A stretch of DNA of 64,000 nucleotides from Vibrio pomeroyi. GTDB taxonomy: Bacteria; Pseudomonadota; Gammaproteobacteria; Enterobacterales; Vibrionaceae. Below, piece after piece: positions 21,717 to 31,796 of this stretch; position 1 is the stretch's first letter; every line of letters begins with the position of its first letter. A model generated the notes under the pieces. It saw only the letters and a program-made list of their open reading frames with translations, ran no database searches and was not told the origin of the DNA. The translations under genes and the position numbers were made by a program. The stretch lies in assembly GCF_024347595.1 (NCBI RefSeq), contig NZ_AP025506.1, positions 3,224,001 to 3,288,000 on the forward strand, read 5' to 3'.

Positions 21717-21977
21717 AAATTGCTTCCAAACGCTTGGCTAAATGAACCATGTCTAAATCAAACTACTTGCACTCATTATCATTAAATGACGATTAAAAGC
21801 GAGCGGCAATGCAAAACAAATTGAGTCGACATAGTAAGTGAGATCTGTGTCGCTTAGTTCATTACCATTAAAAAGATCTAACCTTTAGAATTTAGGTAAG
21901 CGTCTAGATGAATAAAGCCCACTCAAGAGGCCGAATCTACAGTGCTCAAATCCCCCCTAATATTGAGAGAAGTTTAA

Positions 21978-22997
<1,020 letters not shown>

Positions 22998-23030
22998 TCC
23001 TCTCACTTCATTCTCAAATTAACACCATTA

Positions 23031-23062
23031 AAAAAGCCAGCATCTACATGCTGGCTTTTTAT
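23031..23062 (+). terminator. Rho-independent terminator after fbp
   Basis: A 13-bp stem (AAAAAGCCAGCAT/ATGCTGGCTTTTT) on a CTAC loop. Its symmetry lets it act for the minus-strand gene at 23086 as well. Confidence 0.92.
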
Positions 23063-23085
23063 TATTCAATTAACGGTTCGTTCGA

Positions 23086-23442
23086 TTATCGAATATCAAA
23101 CTTCGATTCTGCGCCTCTTTCATAGTTGAAGCGGAACCATTTGTCGACGTCGTCACAAATCCCAAGGTAAGTCTCACCACGGCGCCCTAGCGCTCTCGGG
23201 TTTTGAGAACAATACTGAGTTTTACCCACTTCATAGCCTTGGCCATAAGCGGCATATAAGTCTGCATCAATTGATGGTGAAGACGCGGCTTCAGCCAAAC
23301 TTGCTTCAGTCTGTTTGGTTTTTCCTTTTAGCGCCATTTCTTCGCCAAAGCTCTGCCAATCGGTTGTGTTCATTGACGTTGGTGGCGGAGTTTGCGCACA
23401 ACCAAATAACATTACTGATAGCACCAATAATAGATATTTCAT
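23086..23442 (-). CDS. Small lipoprotein, DUF2799-like
   Basis: A 118-residue putative lipoprotein of unknown function. The ATG at 23440-23442 has a strong AGGAGG upstream and starts MKYLLLVLSVMLFGCAQTPP, a lipoprotein signal with lipobox Cys15. The mature part contains WQSFGEEMALKGKT and AYGQGYEVGKTQYC, a pattern I associate with DUF2799. An in-frame extension upstream to 23520 lacks these features. It lies 81 bp downstream of ytfP. Confidence 0.82.
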   Translation of the reverse strand: MKYLLLVLSVMLFGCAQTPPPTSMNTTDWQSFGEEMALKGKTKQTEASLAEAASSPSIDADLYAAYGQGYEVGKTQYCSQNPRALGRRGETYLGICDDVDKWFRFNYERGAESKFDIR

Positions 23443-23523
23443 AATTTCCTCCTGATGGAAAAGACTAGCCTGTACATTGAGACTTTTAGCTATTACGTCA
23501 GAATGCTTCCAGTAGTTCATTCA

Positions 23524-23880
23524 CTATAGCGGGTTGCTCCGCTTACACCAGTTACCCGAAAGTATTTCTTTATTAGCTGTTAGATCAAGCTGATACAAAT
23601 ATACCCATGCTAATCCAAATATAGTCTCTATTTGCTCGCGACGATACTCAACAGGTACATCTTCTAGCCGATCGAGCGACTCCAAAATTTCGTCGTTAAT
23701 GATATAGACCTCGCCAGCGATACTTTTCTTTCCAGAAATCATCGCCGGATAAGCACCTAAATCAAAAAGGGCAAACGACTCTGGTGTATCGAAGCGCCCC
23801 AACAACTCACCATTCTGCAAATAGTGGTGATTGGATTGACCTTGTCTCAAAGTGCCATAGACGAACACAAGATGCTGCAT
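23524..23880 (-). CDS. ytfP: Gamma-glutamylcyclotransferase-fold protein YtfP
   Basis: A 118-residue GGCT/AIG2-like protein. The family motif VYGTLRQGQSNHHYLQ lies at the N-terminus and the acidic residue used for cyclotransfer is in YIINDEILESLDRLEDVP. The true substrate of YtfP is not established. It follows tamB by 87 bp on the same strand, the tamA-tamB-ytfP order of E. coli. Confidence 0.9.
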   Translation of the reverse strand: MQHLVFVYGTLRQGQSNHHYLQNGELLGRFDTPESFALFDLGAYPAMISGKKSIAGEVYIINDEILESLDRLEDVPVEYRREQIETIFGLAWVYLYQLDLTANKEILSGNWCKRSNPL

Positions 23881-23967
23881 AAACCCTCCATAAGCCGTTC
23901 ATCTCGGCAATTCGATGAACGGCTAAAATACTCTCTGTCCAACGGCTCTATTCGGAATCAAACTGTT

Positions 23968-26900
23968 CTACTCGAACTCAAACTGATAGAGGAGGTCTAC
24001 CGCACTGTCTAAGCCCGATACGGCTTCAACGTAGAGATCCTGCATCAATCGGTAACGAACGGTAAACTCACCCAACGAGTTAAAGATACCCACACCATAC
24101 TTCACCTGTAAGCCTGGCAGAATGTAACCACTTACCGTTACTTGTGAGTCATCACCAGAACCTGCTGTATCCAGTTGTAGATCTTGTACACCAAATGCTT
24201 CGCCGATTTCGCCAACGACCTTACCGCTCTTCGCTAAGCTCAAACCAATTAAGGTCGTTGTCATCGAACCGTTCGACTCGCCATCAATATCTTGACCACG
24301 CAAGATATAAGACAGCGCGTTGGCTTGCGGCATCGCAGGGTCAGAATAAATCTCAATCGTCGGCTCTGTCGCTGGGCCTGTCACTCGAATACCTGCGGTC
24401 ACGTCATCCTGAGTATTGTCAGGGTTACGTATCGCATTGATCGCTACGTATGGCTGATCCGGTGGACCATTCATTAGAATCTTACCTTCTTCGATCAACA
24501 GGTCTTGTCCGAATGATTGATAAGTACCATCGACGATGTTGACCTCACCGGTGATAAATGGGCCTTGGTCTTTTTGAGCGACATTAAGCTTACCCACCAG
24601 CTCACCTTCAAGGCCGAAAGCAGACAGTTTAAAGTCATCGCCAATAGAGATATTAATATTGGTCATCACATTGAATGGAATCGTGTCTTCGTTCTCTGGC
24701 TCAAGATCTTTATTCAAGATCACTTGATCAGAGGAGACGCCGACCGCTGACGGTGGTAAGTCTTCGACGACAATGCGCCCCCATGGCAATGCGATATCAC
24801 CCGTGATTTTTGCAAGCTCAGGCGTAACATCAATGGTCATATCAGGAACCACCTTGACCTTGACCATAGGCGGTATATCAACCATCAACTCATCAGCAAA
24901 CACTCTCACATTCGAGTGCCATGCTTGAAGATCCTGCCAGTCCCCTGAGCCCTCAATATCAAGGTGACCATCAGGCGTTTCGACATTGGCATCCAGCTTC
25001 GCGCTATAACCATCAAAATCTAAGTCAATACGGCCATCTTTAACATCTACAGGCGTAACATCACCTTTTACTTGAATGCCATCAACAGAGAACTGACCAA
25101 AGACTTGAGGATGCATCAAAGAGCCTTTTACCTGTAGGTCACTCTCAAGATCGGCCTTCAACAGACTGTATTCGCCAAGGATAGGTTGTAAGAAATCCAA
25201 ATGGAAGGTTGTCAGCTTGATTGCCGCATCGACCATTTTGTCTTCTGCGAGAATATCCGGTAACGACACCGTGCCAGACAGGTCACCATTATCGGAAACA
25301 TTGAGCTTAAAGTCGGCGTTCAGTTGGTTATCTTTCAACTGTGCATTCAATGCAACGCTTTCCCAGCCGAGCGTGATTGGTTCGCCAACTTGTTGAACAA
25401 CCTGACCTTTGGGCATATCGACGCTTACCGTCACTTCTGGTTCACCTTGTTCCGACCATTTGGCATGAGCGGTCGCATTCACTAAACCCTGCAGTTGCGT
25501 CTCTTTAGGTACAAAGGCTTTAACTTGTTCGAAGTCGAATTGGTTTATCGCGAGCTTAGCCTCACCTGATTTCCCGGCTCGAATATCTTCATCCAGACAC
25601 ACGCTCGAACCCGACTGCTTCCAACAGTGTGCTTGAACATCGGCATACTGCTTATCGACATCCGCCTTAATCGCGACAGGTTGGTCTAGTACCCAAGGTC
25701 CCTGCTGAGTGGTGATTTTGACTCTGTCTAACGAGCCATCCCAAATCAGAGAAGGTTTCTGAATTAACTGACCAGAAATCGCCAAACTTGTCGACACAAT
25801 GTCGGATATTACATCAAGTGTTACGGTATGCTTCTTCTCACCGCCATTCACCGTTAAATCAATGCTATCAACGCTCTGATCTTGGTAGGTTAAGTTCTTC
25901 GCTTTTAATACAAGGTCAGCTTGAGCTTCCGGTAATGGCAGTGGAACTACAGAGCCATTAAGTGATAACGACTCAAGTGTTGCCTCGCTATTCCAATCAA
26001 TCTTATCGACATTTAAAGCTAGGTCGACTTCAGGTTCGTTCGTTGGGCCGCTAAGTTGGATGTTACCAATCACTCTGCCTTTCAACTCAGGAACACTTCG
26101 TGCGAGATCAGGGAAGAAGATATCAACGCCCATGTCCCATTGTTTATCAAGCTCACCCAGCGCCTTAATCGAGTTCACCCCGTGAGCCAAGCTCAAGCCG
26201 CTGGTTTTCAGTTTAGGTTCACCACTCGCGCTGCGATCCGACGCTGACAACTGGCCTTCGATATCCAGAGGGTATTCTCTCAAGATCCCTTCAATATCCA
26301 ACTTAGGCAGCTCAATTGCCCAACCGCCCGCTTCGGTCAACTCACCAGAAGTAACGATGCTGCCGCTAATGTTACCTTCAGCTTCTGGCCATTGCAGACC
26401 TGGCTGAATATCCTTCAACGTCACATCGGCTTGCCAGTTAACAAGCTTCTTCCAGTTCGCTTTAACCACACCATTGAGTTCACCACCCAGCGTGTTCAGT
26501 TTTAAGCGCTCAAGTTCAATCTGTTCTGTGGTGCCCTTTCCCTCTAGGTCTATGGTTAAGGCCGGTATCTCCTTACCATCCGCTTCACCTTTAAGCTGCA
26601 CATTAAAGCCATCTAATGAGCCGTCGGCTTTGAATTTTTCAATTGCAGCTTGGTAATCACTTTTACCTGAAAGAGGCCATTGCGCTTGACCATCTTCTAA
26701 AAGAAGGTCAAATGGCAGAGTCGGCTCTAAAGGTTGAAGTTCTCCAGAGAGCTTTGCTTCTATCAAGTCAGAAAACTGCGAATCGAGCTGTAGCTTAGCC
26801 ACGCTGCCTTGTGCTTTCAGTGATAACTTCTGACCCGCAAGATCGGTTTCTTTCACTAATGCATCTAAAGAAAGATCTAATTGGTAGCCATCTTTGAGCT

Positions 26901-27726
26901 CAATCTTCGTCGCTACGTTCGCGTTCGCCTGCGGCATATCGAGCTCAAGTGTTGAAACGTCCACTTTATGCCCACCTGCTTGAGCTTCAAGTCCAAGGTG
27001 GTTCACCACAATCGGAGTTTCTTGTTCTAAAGTGAAACGATTTAGATCAAAACGCTCCAGCACAACCTGTAACGGAATCCAGACCTCAGGCAACTCAATT
27101 GCTGTTTTCACCGCAGGCTCTGGCTCAACTACTTCTGGTTTTGGATCTTCAGTTAATTCAGCAATTTTAACTTTCAGATCATTAAATAGGGTTGGCGATA
27201 CCGTCAGCTTTTCACCCTGCATACTCAAAGCCGTTGAAAACAAACCCCATTCAATCTCATGGCCCAAGATATTCAGTTTGATATCAGACAAAGCGATGCG
27301 ATTGATCACGATTGGTAGCGGTGTTTTCACCGATGTCACTGGCGGAGTCGGTTCAGTTTCTTCTTCAGAAGCTGGAGGTAATTCCGTAAATGCGAAGTCC
27401 AAACCTTGAATCGCTAAGCGGTCGACACACAACTTAGGGTCGAGTAAACAGCGAGGATTAATAGCCAAGTTCAGCTTTTGAACCTTGGTATCGATATGCA
27501 GGCTGTCATCTTTAAACTGAACGTTATTAAGCGTAAAACTTGGGAACAGAGCCCCTTGGGTGCTCTCCACTTTCAGTTGTGGCAAGGCTTTTTCAGCGCC
27601 CCATAGCACTGTGTTCAACCCTGGGTTAGTGAACAACACAAAACCGAGCAGGGCTATCAACAACAGCAAGATAGACGTCAATGAAATCGACGTCCACTTA
27701 ATGCATTTGCCCATCACTTTGATCAT
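23968..27726 (-). CDS. tamB: TamB, AsmA-like inner-membrane protein of the TAM complex
   Basis: A 1252-residue protein with one N-terminal membrane helix (about 13-33) and a very long periplasmic beta-rich region ending in the DUF490/TamB domain. TamB spans the periplasm, contacts the outer-membrane protein TamA and is implicated in outer-membrane protein insertion and phospholipid transport to the outer membrane. Length agrees with the E. coli protein (about 1259). The C-terminus VSGLDSAVDLLYQFEFE has the expected strand pattern with a terminal aromatic. Its ATG overlaps the tamA stop by four bases. Confidence 0.95.
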   Translation of the reverse strand: MIKVMGKCIKWTSISLTSILLLLIALLGFVLFTNPGLNTVLWGAEKALPQLKVESTQGALFPSFTLNNVQFKDDSLHIDTKVQKLNLAINPRCLLDPKLCVDRLAIQGLDFAFTELPPASEEETEPTPPVTSVKTPLPIVINRIALSDIKLNILGHEIEWGLFSTALSMQGEKLTVSPTLFNDLKVKIAELTEDPKPEVVEPEPAVKTAIELPEVWIPLQVVLERFDLNRFTLEQETPIVVNHLGLEAQAGGHKVDVSTLELDMPQANANVATKIELKDGYQLDLSLDALVKETDLAGQKLSLKAQGSVAKLQLDSQFSDLIEAKLSGELQPLEPTLPFDLLLEDGQAQWPLSGKSDYQAAIEKFKADGSLDGFNVQLKGEADGKEIPALTIDLEGKGTTEQIELERLKLNTLGGELNGVVKANWKKLVNWQADVTLKDIQPGLQWPEAEGNISGSIVTSGELTEAGGWAIELPKLDIEGILREYPLDIEGQLSASDRSASGEPKLKTSGLSLAHGVNSIKALGELDKQWDMGVDIFFPDLARSVPELKGRVIGNIQLSGPTNEPEVDLALNVDKIDWNSEATLESLSLNGSVVPLPLPEAQADLVLKAKNLTYQDQSVDSIDLTVNGGEKKHTVTLDVISDIVSTSLAISGQLIQKPSLIWDGSLDRVKITTQQGPWVLDQPVAIKADVDKQYADVQAHCWKQSGSSVCLDEDIRAGKSGEAKLAINQFDFEQVKAFVPKETQLQGLVNATAHAKWSEQGEPEVTVSVDMPKGQVVQQVGEPITLGWESVALNAQLKDNQLNADFKLNVSDNGDLSGTVSLPDILAEDKMVDAAIKLTTFHLDFLQPILGEYSLLKADLESDLQVKGSLMHPQVFGQFSVDGIQVKGDVTPVDVKDGRIDLDFDGYSAKLDANVETPDGHLDIEGSGDWQDLQAWHSNVRVFADELMVDIPPMVKVKVVPDMTIDVTPELAKITGDIALPWGRIVVEDLPPSAVGVSSDQVILNKDLEPENEDTIPFNVMTNINISIGDDFKLSAFGLEGELVGKLNVAQKDQGPFITGEVNIVDGTYQSFGQDLLIEEGKILMNGPPDQPYVAINAIRNPDNTQDDVTAGIRVTGPATEPTIEIYSDPAMPQANALSYILRGQDIDGESNGSMTTTLIGLSLAKSGKVVGEIGEAFGVQDLQLDTAGSGDDSQVTVSGYILPGLQVKYGVGIFNSLGEFTVRYRLMQDLYVEAVSGLDSAVDLLYQFEFE

Positions 27727-29435
27727 AATTCTGGCCCTAAACTAAAGTGCAGTTGGAACTCATCGCCTTTCTCCGCATCTAGACCCCAAGCAAAATCTAA
27801 ACTCACAGGACCAACAGGCGATGCCCAGCGAACCCCGACGCCAGTACCCCGTTTCCATTCTGGCTTATCATTAAATGCATCACCAATATCGTAGAAAGCT
27901 GCGCCCCACCAATTTCCAACTAAGCGGTATTGGTATTCAAATGAGCTGGTAGCAAGGAATTTTGCACCTGTTAATGCGTCACTTTCATCACGAGGAGAGA
28001 TGGATTCATAACCATAACCACGAATGCTGTTATCACCACCGGCAAAGAACCTCAACGAGGGTGACAGCTTCTCAAATTCATCGGCAAAGTTACCGCCGAA
28101 TTGAAGTCGAGTTAAGCCTCGATGATTGTTACCAATACTTCGGATCCAGGCCGTTTGCCCTTGGAAACGCACCACCTTAGTTTCAGACAACAAGGTGTCA
28201 TCACCCGCTTCAATCATGACGGTTTGCTTATCGCCCCACATAGGCATCGAACCACCACGAGTTCGAGTTCGTGAGAAAGAGATGCCCGGCAATACGAATT
28301 GCGCCAAGTCATCTTGCAAACCTTGCTCATAGTTCTCGACCAAGTATCGAATGAACACAGTACGTTGCCAGCCATTATCCAAGCGCCAATATCTTTCTAA
28401 GGCTAAGTTCGACTCCAAACTTTTGGTATCACGGTTGTCTAGATTCTTCATTCCGTACTTAATTTGATAATAGTCATTAAGCACGTCGTCCAACGGGATT
28501 TTGTAGGCTGCGGTAATCGTCTGTTCTGGTTTGGAGATCGACAAGCTGCTATTGAAGCTATGGCCTTGAGCGTTAACCCAAGGCTTCTTCCATTTGAGTG
28601 TACCTTTAACGCCAAGGTCGGTTGATACACCGATACCCGTTTCGATTTGGTTACGCGCTTGCGGAGCCAGGCTCACCTTCATCGGAATTTCACGGCCTTC
28701 ACCGAGCTGGCTTAAATCAGGTTCTACAAACACCGAAGAGAACCAATCCGTATTAGACAGATTTTGGTTGTACTCACCGACTTTGGTAATGGAGTAAGGT
28801 TCGCCATCTTCAAAGGGTTTAAGCGATTGCACTCTATCGTCTTCGATTTGGCTGCCCGTAACCTGTGTGGTGCCAAAGTGATAACGGATACCACTGTTAT
28901 AATGAAGGCGCACATAAGCACGGTTTAATTCAGGGGCAACTTCGAGTTTGCTGACCTCATACGAACCATCAAAATAGCCTTTCGCTAATCCAAGGTTACG
29001 TATCGACGATTTCAAGGAATCATAGTTACCGTGATTCAGGATTGAACCTTTAGACAGGTTACTCTTAGCGATCAACGCCAGAAAGTCGGGATCGTCTTCA
29101 GCTTCCCCACTCAGCACAATATCTGAAGTGTAAATAAGAACAGGCTCTCCCTGCTCAACCGTAACAGTTAATTCAGTGTCGTCTTCAGAGTGAGTGAAAG
29201 TGATCGTCGGTTGGTAGTAGCCTAACGCATTCAACGCTTCTTTTATCATAGATTCCACGCGAGATTGGAACCTTAAAGAAACTGCATACTCTTCTTCAGG
29301 GACTGCACTCAGATAAGCATCAACATTATCCTCAAGCGCTCCATCTAGCCCTTTAATCTCAAGGGAAACGTCAGCGAAAGCGAGCGTCGATGACAGTAGA
29401 GTGCCAATCAGAACTGGTAAAGTTTTTCTTATCAT
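27723..29435 (-). CDS. tamA: TamA, outer-membrane Omp85-family protein
   Basis: A 570-residue outer-membrane protein with a signal peptide (MIRKTLPVLIGTLLSSTLAFA), three POTRA domains (about 22-260) and a C-terminal 16-strand barrel. The barrel holds the Omp85 motifs FFAGGDNSIRGYGYESISP and GVGVRWASPVGPVSLDFAWG. TamA works with TamB in outer-membrane assembly. It diverges from msrA; the gap of about 195 bp should contain both promoters. Confidence 0.96.
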   Translation of the reverse strand: MIRKTLPVLIGTLLSSTLAFADVSLEIKGLDGALEDNVDAYLSAVPEEEYAVSLRFQSRVESMIKEALNALGYYQPTITFTHSEDDTELTVTVEQGEPVLIYTSDIVLSGEAEDDPDFLALIAKSNLSKGSILNHGNYDSLKSSIRNLGLAKGYFDGSYEVSKLEVAPELNRAYVRLHYNSGIRYHFGTTQVTGSQIEDDRVQSLKPFEDGEPYSITKVGEYNQNLSNTDWFSSVFVEPDLSQLGEGREIPMKVSLAPQARNQIETGIGVSTDLGVKGTLKWKKPWVNAQGHSFNSSLSISKPEQTITAAYKIPLDDVLNDYYQIKYGMKNLDNRDTKSLESNLALERYWRLDNGWQRTVFIRYLVENYEQGLQDDLAQFVLPGISFSRTRTRGGSMPMWGDKQTVMIEAGDDTLLSETKVVRFQGQTAWIRSIGNNHRGLTRLQFGGNFADEFEKLSPSLRFFAGGDNSIRGYGYESISPRDESDALTGAKFLATSSFEYQYRLVGNWWGAAFYDIGDAFNDKPEWKRGTGVGVRWASPVGPVSLDFAWGLDAEKGDEFQLHFSLGPEL

Positions 29436-29630
29436 GTTTAATTGGTGAAGAAGTTATCAATACGTTAATAAGTGAAAAGAAATAATACCGCTAAAAAGGC
29501 ATTGAGTCTGTAATAAATCTGGTAATAACGCGGTCTAATTTAAAGACTTAATCAATATAAACCAACAGTTAATATGAACCTACAGTTCATAAAAGCCAAC
29601 GCGGTAAACGTATGCGAAAAGGAATATAAC

Positions 29631-30260
29631 ATGCTAAACAAACAACAACTGGTTTCTGCAGCAACCGCATTACCGGGAAATGCTGACCCAATCCAAATTA
29701 CTGAGCGCCACTTCGTCAATCAAACTGACTTACTCGATGCTCCTACAGGTTCCCAACAAGAAGTCCTGCTTGGTATGGGATGCTTCTGGGGAGCTGAGCG
29801 TTTGTTTTGGCAATTAGATGGCGTGATTTCAACATCCGCTGGCTACGCGGGCGGATACACAGTCAACCCAACTTATGAGCAAGTGTGTACTGGGCAAACG
29901 GGCCACACTGAAGTCGTTCGTGTCATATTCGATAGCGAACAGACCTCTTTAGCGCGAATACTAGAGACTTTCTGGGAACGTCATGACCCGACTCAAGGCA
30001 TGCGCCAAGGCAACGATTTGGGAACTCAATACCGCTCCGCTATCTACACTTTCAGCGAAGAGCAACAGTCTATTGCCGAGCACTCTAAGCAAGAGTATCA
30101 AAGAGCAATGACTGAATCTTTAGGCAACGAGATCACGACGGAAGTTCTACCTGCGGGAAAATATTTTTTTGCTGAAACCTACCACCAGCAATACCTAGCT
30201 AAAAACCCTAACGGTTACTGCGGACTAGGTGGAACAGGGGTTTGCTTCCCGCCACAATAG
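29631..30260 (+). CDS. msrA: Peptide methionine (S)-S-oxide reductase MsrA
   Basis: MsrA reduces methionine-S-sulfoxide in proteins. The 209-residue protein has the active-site motif GMGCFWGAERLFW near residue 50, and the C-terminal GYCGLGGTGV region with the resolving Cys. The ATG at 29631 has AAAAGG upstream and gives the length of E. coli MsrA (212); the frame is open further upstream to 29574 but without similarity. Divergent from tamA. Confidence 0.95.
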   Translation: MLNKQQLVSAATALPGNADPIQITERHFVNQTDLLDAPTGSQQEVLLGMGCFWGAERLFWQLDGVISTSAGYAGGYTVNPTYEQVCTGQTGHTEVVRVIFDSEQTSLARILETFWERHDPTQGMRQGNDLGTQYRSAIYTFSEEQQSIAEHSKQEYQRAMTESLGNEITTEVLPAGKYFFAETYHQQYLAKNPNGYCGLGGTGVCFPPQ

Positions 30261-30296
30261 AAGGCATTTAGGCATCCTATTTCAAACGATATCCAT

Positions 30297-30327
30297 TAAA
30301 AAGGGCTTCCATTGGAAGCCCTTTTCG
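30297..30327. terminator. Bidirectional terminator between msrA and ytfK
   Basis: A stem AAAAGGGCTTCC/GGAAGCCCTTTT on an ATT-type loop lies between the convergent msrA and ytfK genes. A- and T-runs on the two sides let it work both ways. Confidence 0.9.
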
Positions 30328-30368
30328 TTGTTAATCTATTTGAAGCAAGACCAATCAATAAAGCTCAG

Positions 30369-30569
30369 TTACATCGGCAGAGCAGCAATCGTGCCGTTCA
30401 CTTCTTTAAAAATAGTAAGCTTTTGTTTGTCAGACACTTCAGGAAGAAGCACCTTGCCGTGGTCGAAGCGAAACTCTCCAACACCTTCGATGGCAAACTG
30501 GCCCTTGAACAGGACTTTAACGAAACGCGCCACCTGATGTGGGCGGTAAGTAGAAAATTTTCTTAACAT
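30369..30569 (-). CDS. ytfK: YtfK-like protein (DUF1107)
   Basis: A 66-residue protein resembling E. coli YtfK in spacing and key residues: YRPHQVARFVKVLFKG, then GEFRFDHGKVLLP and DKQKL. In E. coli YtfK binds SpoT and tips it toward (p)ppGpp synthesis during phosphate or fatty-acid limitation. Neighbours msrA, tamA and ytfJ are also from the E. coli ytf region, which supports the call. The orientation is convergent with msrA, unlike a simple operon. Confidence 0.85.
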   Translation of the reverse strand: MLRKFSTYRPHQVARFVKVLFKGQFAIEGVGEFRFDHGKVLLPEVSDKQKLTIFKEVNGTIAALPM

Positions 30570-30821
30570 AATACAACCTCAATTCCATTTGAGTACTACA
30601 GTCACGCACCTGAACACCACCGCATTCAAAGCACATTTAATCGCTAATTCCTTTAGTAAACAGCAAGATAATCTATTGTTCATCTTGATACTGATGCATT
30701 ATACCTTTTGATAACAAGCCCGCAACTTATTTCTACATCGTACGATAAAAAAGTTAAAGAGGCATTTTTTAAATTTCATATTATACTTCCAATGCAAACC
30801 AATAAGCGGAACAAAAATATA

Positions 30822-31373
30822 ATGAAAAACAAAACTCTACTGGCTTTTCTAGCCGCAGCCTCTCCACTCTTCGCCAATGCTCACAATCTATCTGTAGGAT
30901 CAACTCTGCCTGCTGTCGATGTTAGCAACTATGGTGAAATCGTTCTAAACGACGGCAATACCGGATATCAAGCATGGGCAACCAGCAATCTCCTAGGTAA
31001 AGTTCGCGTCGTTCAAGCTATCGCTGGTCGTAGCAGCTCTAAAGAGCTCAACGCACCATTGATGGCAGCCATAACAGCATCGAAGTTCTCAGAAGACAGC
31101 TACCAAACCACCACCATCATCAACCAAGATGATGCTATCTGGGGTACGGGTTCTTTTGTTAAATCGTCAGCAGAAAGCAGCAAAGAAGAATTTCCATGGT
31201 CTTCTATGGTGTTAGACGAAGATGGCAGCGTTGCTTCATCTTGGGCTCTGAAAGAAGAGAGCTCAGCGATTATCGTTCAGGACAAACAAGGAAAAATCTT
31301 GTTTGTTAAAGAAGGTGCGCTTAACGAATCAGAGGTCACGCAAGTCATTGAATTGATTAAAGCGAGTCTTTAA
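30822..31373 (+). CDS. ytfJ: YtfJ-family periplasmic protein
   Basis: A 183-residue exported protein with signal peptide MKNKTLLAFLAAASPLFANA. The mature part follows E. coli YtfJ closely: GKVRVVQAIAGRSSSKELNAP, YQTTTIINQDDAIWGTG and the EFPWSSMVLDEDGS segment. The fold is thioredoxin-like but I see no CxxC pair, so a redox role is doubtful; the function is unknown. The ATG at 30822 starts the signal peptide; an upstream in-frame extension to 30708 has no support. It diverges from ytfK across about 250 bp. Confidence 0.88.
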   Translation: MKNKTLLAFLAAASPLFANAHNLSVGSTLPAVDVSNYGEIVLNDGNTGYQAWATSNLLGKVRVVQAIAGRSSSKELNAPLMAAITASKFSEDSYQTTTIINQDDAIWGTGSFVKSSAESSKEEFPWSSMVLDEDGSVASSWALKEESSAIIVQDKQGKILFVKEGALNESEVTQVIELIKASL

Positions 31374-31408
31374 TCAGATATTCACCTCTTTTTCGAGACC
31401 TTATCAAA

Positions 31409-31435
31409 GGATATTGTTATATTGTAACAGTATCC
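31409..31435 (+). promoter_or_regulatory. Probable Zur operator upstream of the zinc-uptake operon
   Basis: A 27-bp near-perfect dyad with core TGTTATATTGTAACA, extended on both sides by GGATA and TATCC. The core resembles the gammaproteobacterial Zur consensus (GTTATAnTATAAC type). It sits 28 bp before the first gene of the zrg-like cluster. The same dyad ends in a T-run and follows the ytfJ stop by about 35 bp, so it may double as the ytfJ terminator. Confidence 0.82.
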
Positions 31436-31463
31436 TTTTTTAATTCTGTGGTTAATCATCCTC

Positions 31464-31754
31464 ATGTGGCAAGACACACCCAACAATGTGAAACGCAAAA
31501 CAGGCTTCTTGCTTGGGCTGATGCTCATGCTAAGCGTGTTAGCCGCAACACACATGGTGGACATTGACCCGGAGCACCATACCTCGCATCACTGTGAGCT
31601 GTTTTCGATAAATCAGTTCATTACTGCACACTCGCTGCCACAAGTTCCAGAGTTTCATTCAGAGTTTACTGCCGTTATCACAGAGTCAGTAACCTCACTA
31701 CAGCGCCTCTATTTCGCCTATCTAGCGCGCTCTCCTCCTGTCAAAAACACTTAA
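31464..31754 (+). CDS. Small DUF2607-like protein, first gene of the zinc operon
   Basis: A 96-residue protein with a basic N-terminus, one hydrophobic segment (about 14-29, possible signal anchor) and a His-rich stretch DIDPEHHTSHHCE that could bind metal. I match it to DUF2607 mainly from its place before zrgA in vibrios. Its role is unknown; a membrane-bound or periplasmic accessory in zinc uptake is inferred from the Zur-like dyad upstream and the genes that follow. The RBS is weak. Confidence 0.72.
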   Translation: MWQDTPNNVKRKTGFLLGLMLMLSVLAATHMVDIDPEHHTSHHCELFSINQFITAHSLPQVPEFHSEFTAVITESVTSLQRLYFAYLARSPPVKNT

Positions 31755-31796
31755 TTACCACTACTTTTTAATTAACCTTTATTCAGGAAACAAAAC

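Noticed and set aside
21770..21800. Fur-like CATTATCATT in the mpl-fbp gap
   Set aside because: Only two of three hexamers match and neither gene is a usual iron target; AT-rich sequence explains it.
24144..27409. Several plus-strand frames opposite tamB
   Set aside because: They are shadows of the 1252-codon tamB frame without RBS or domains.
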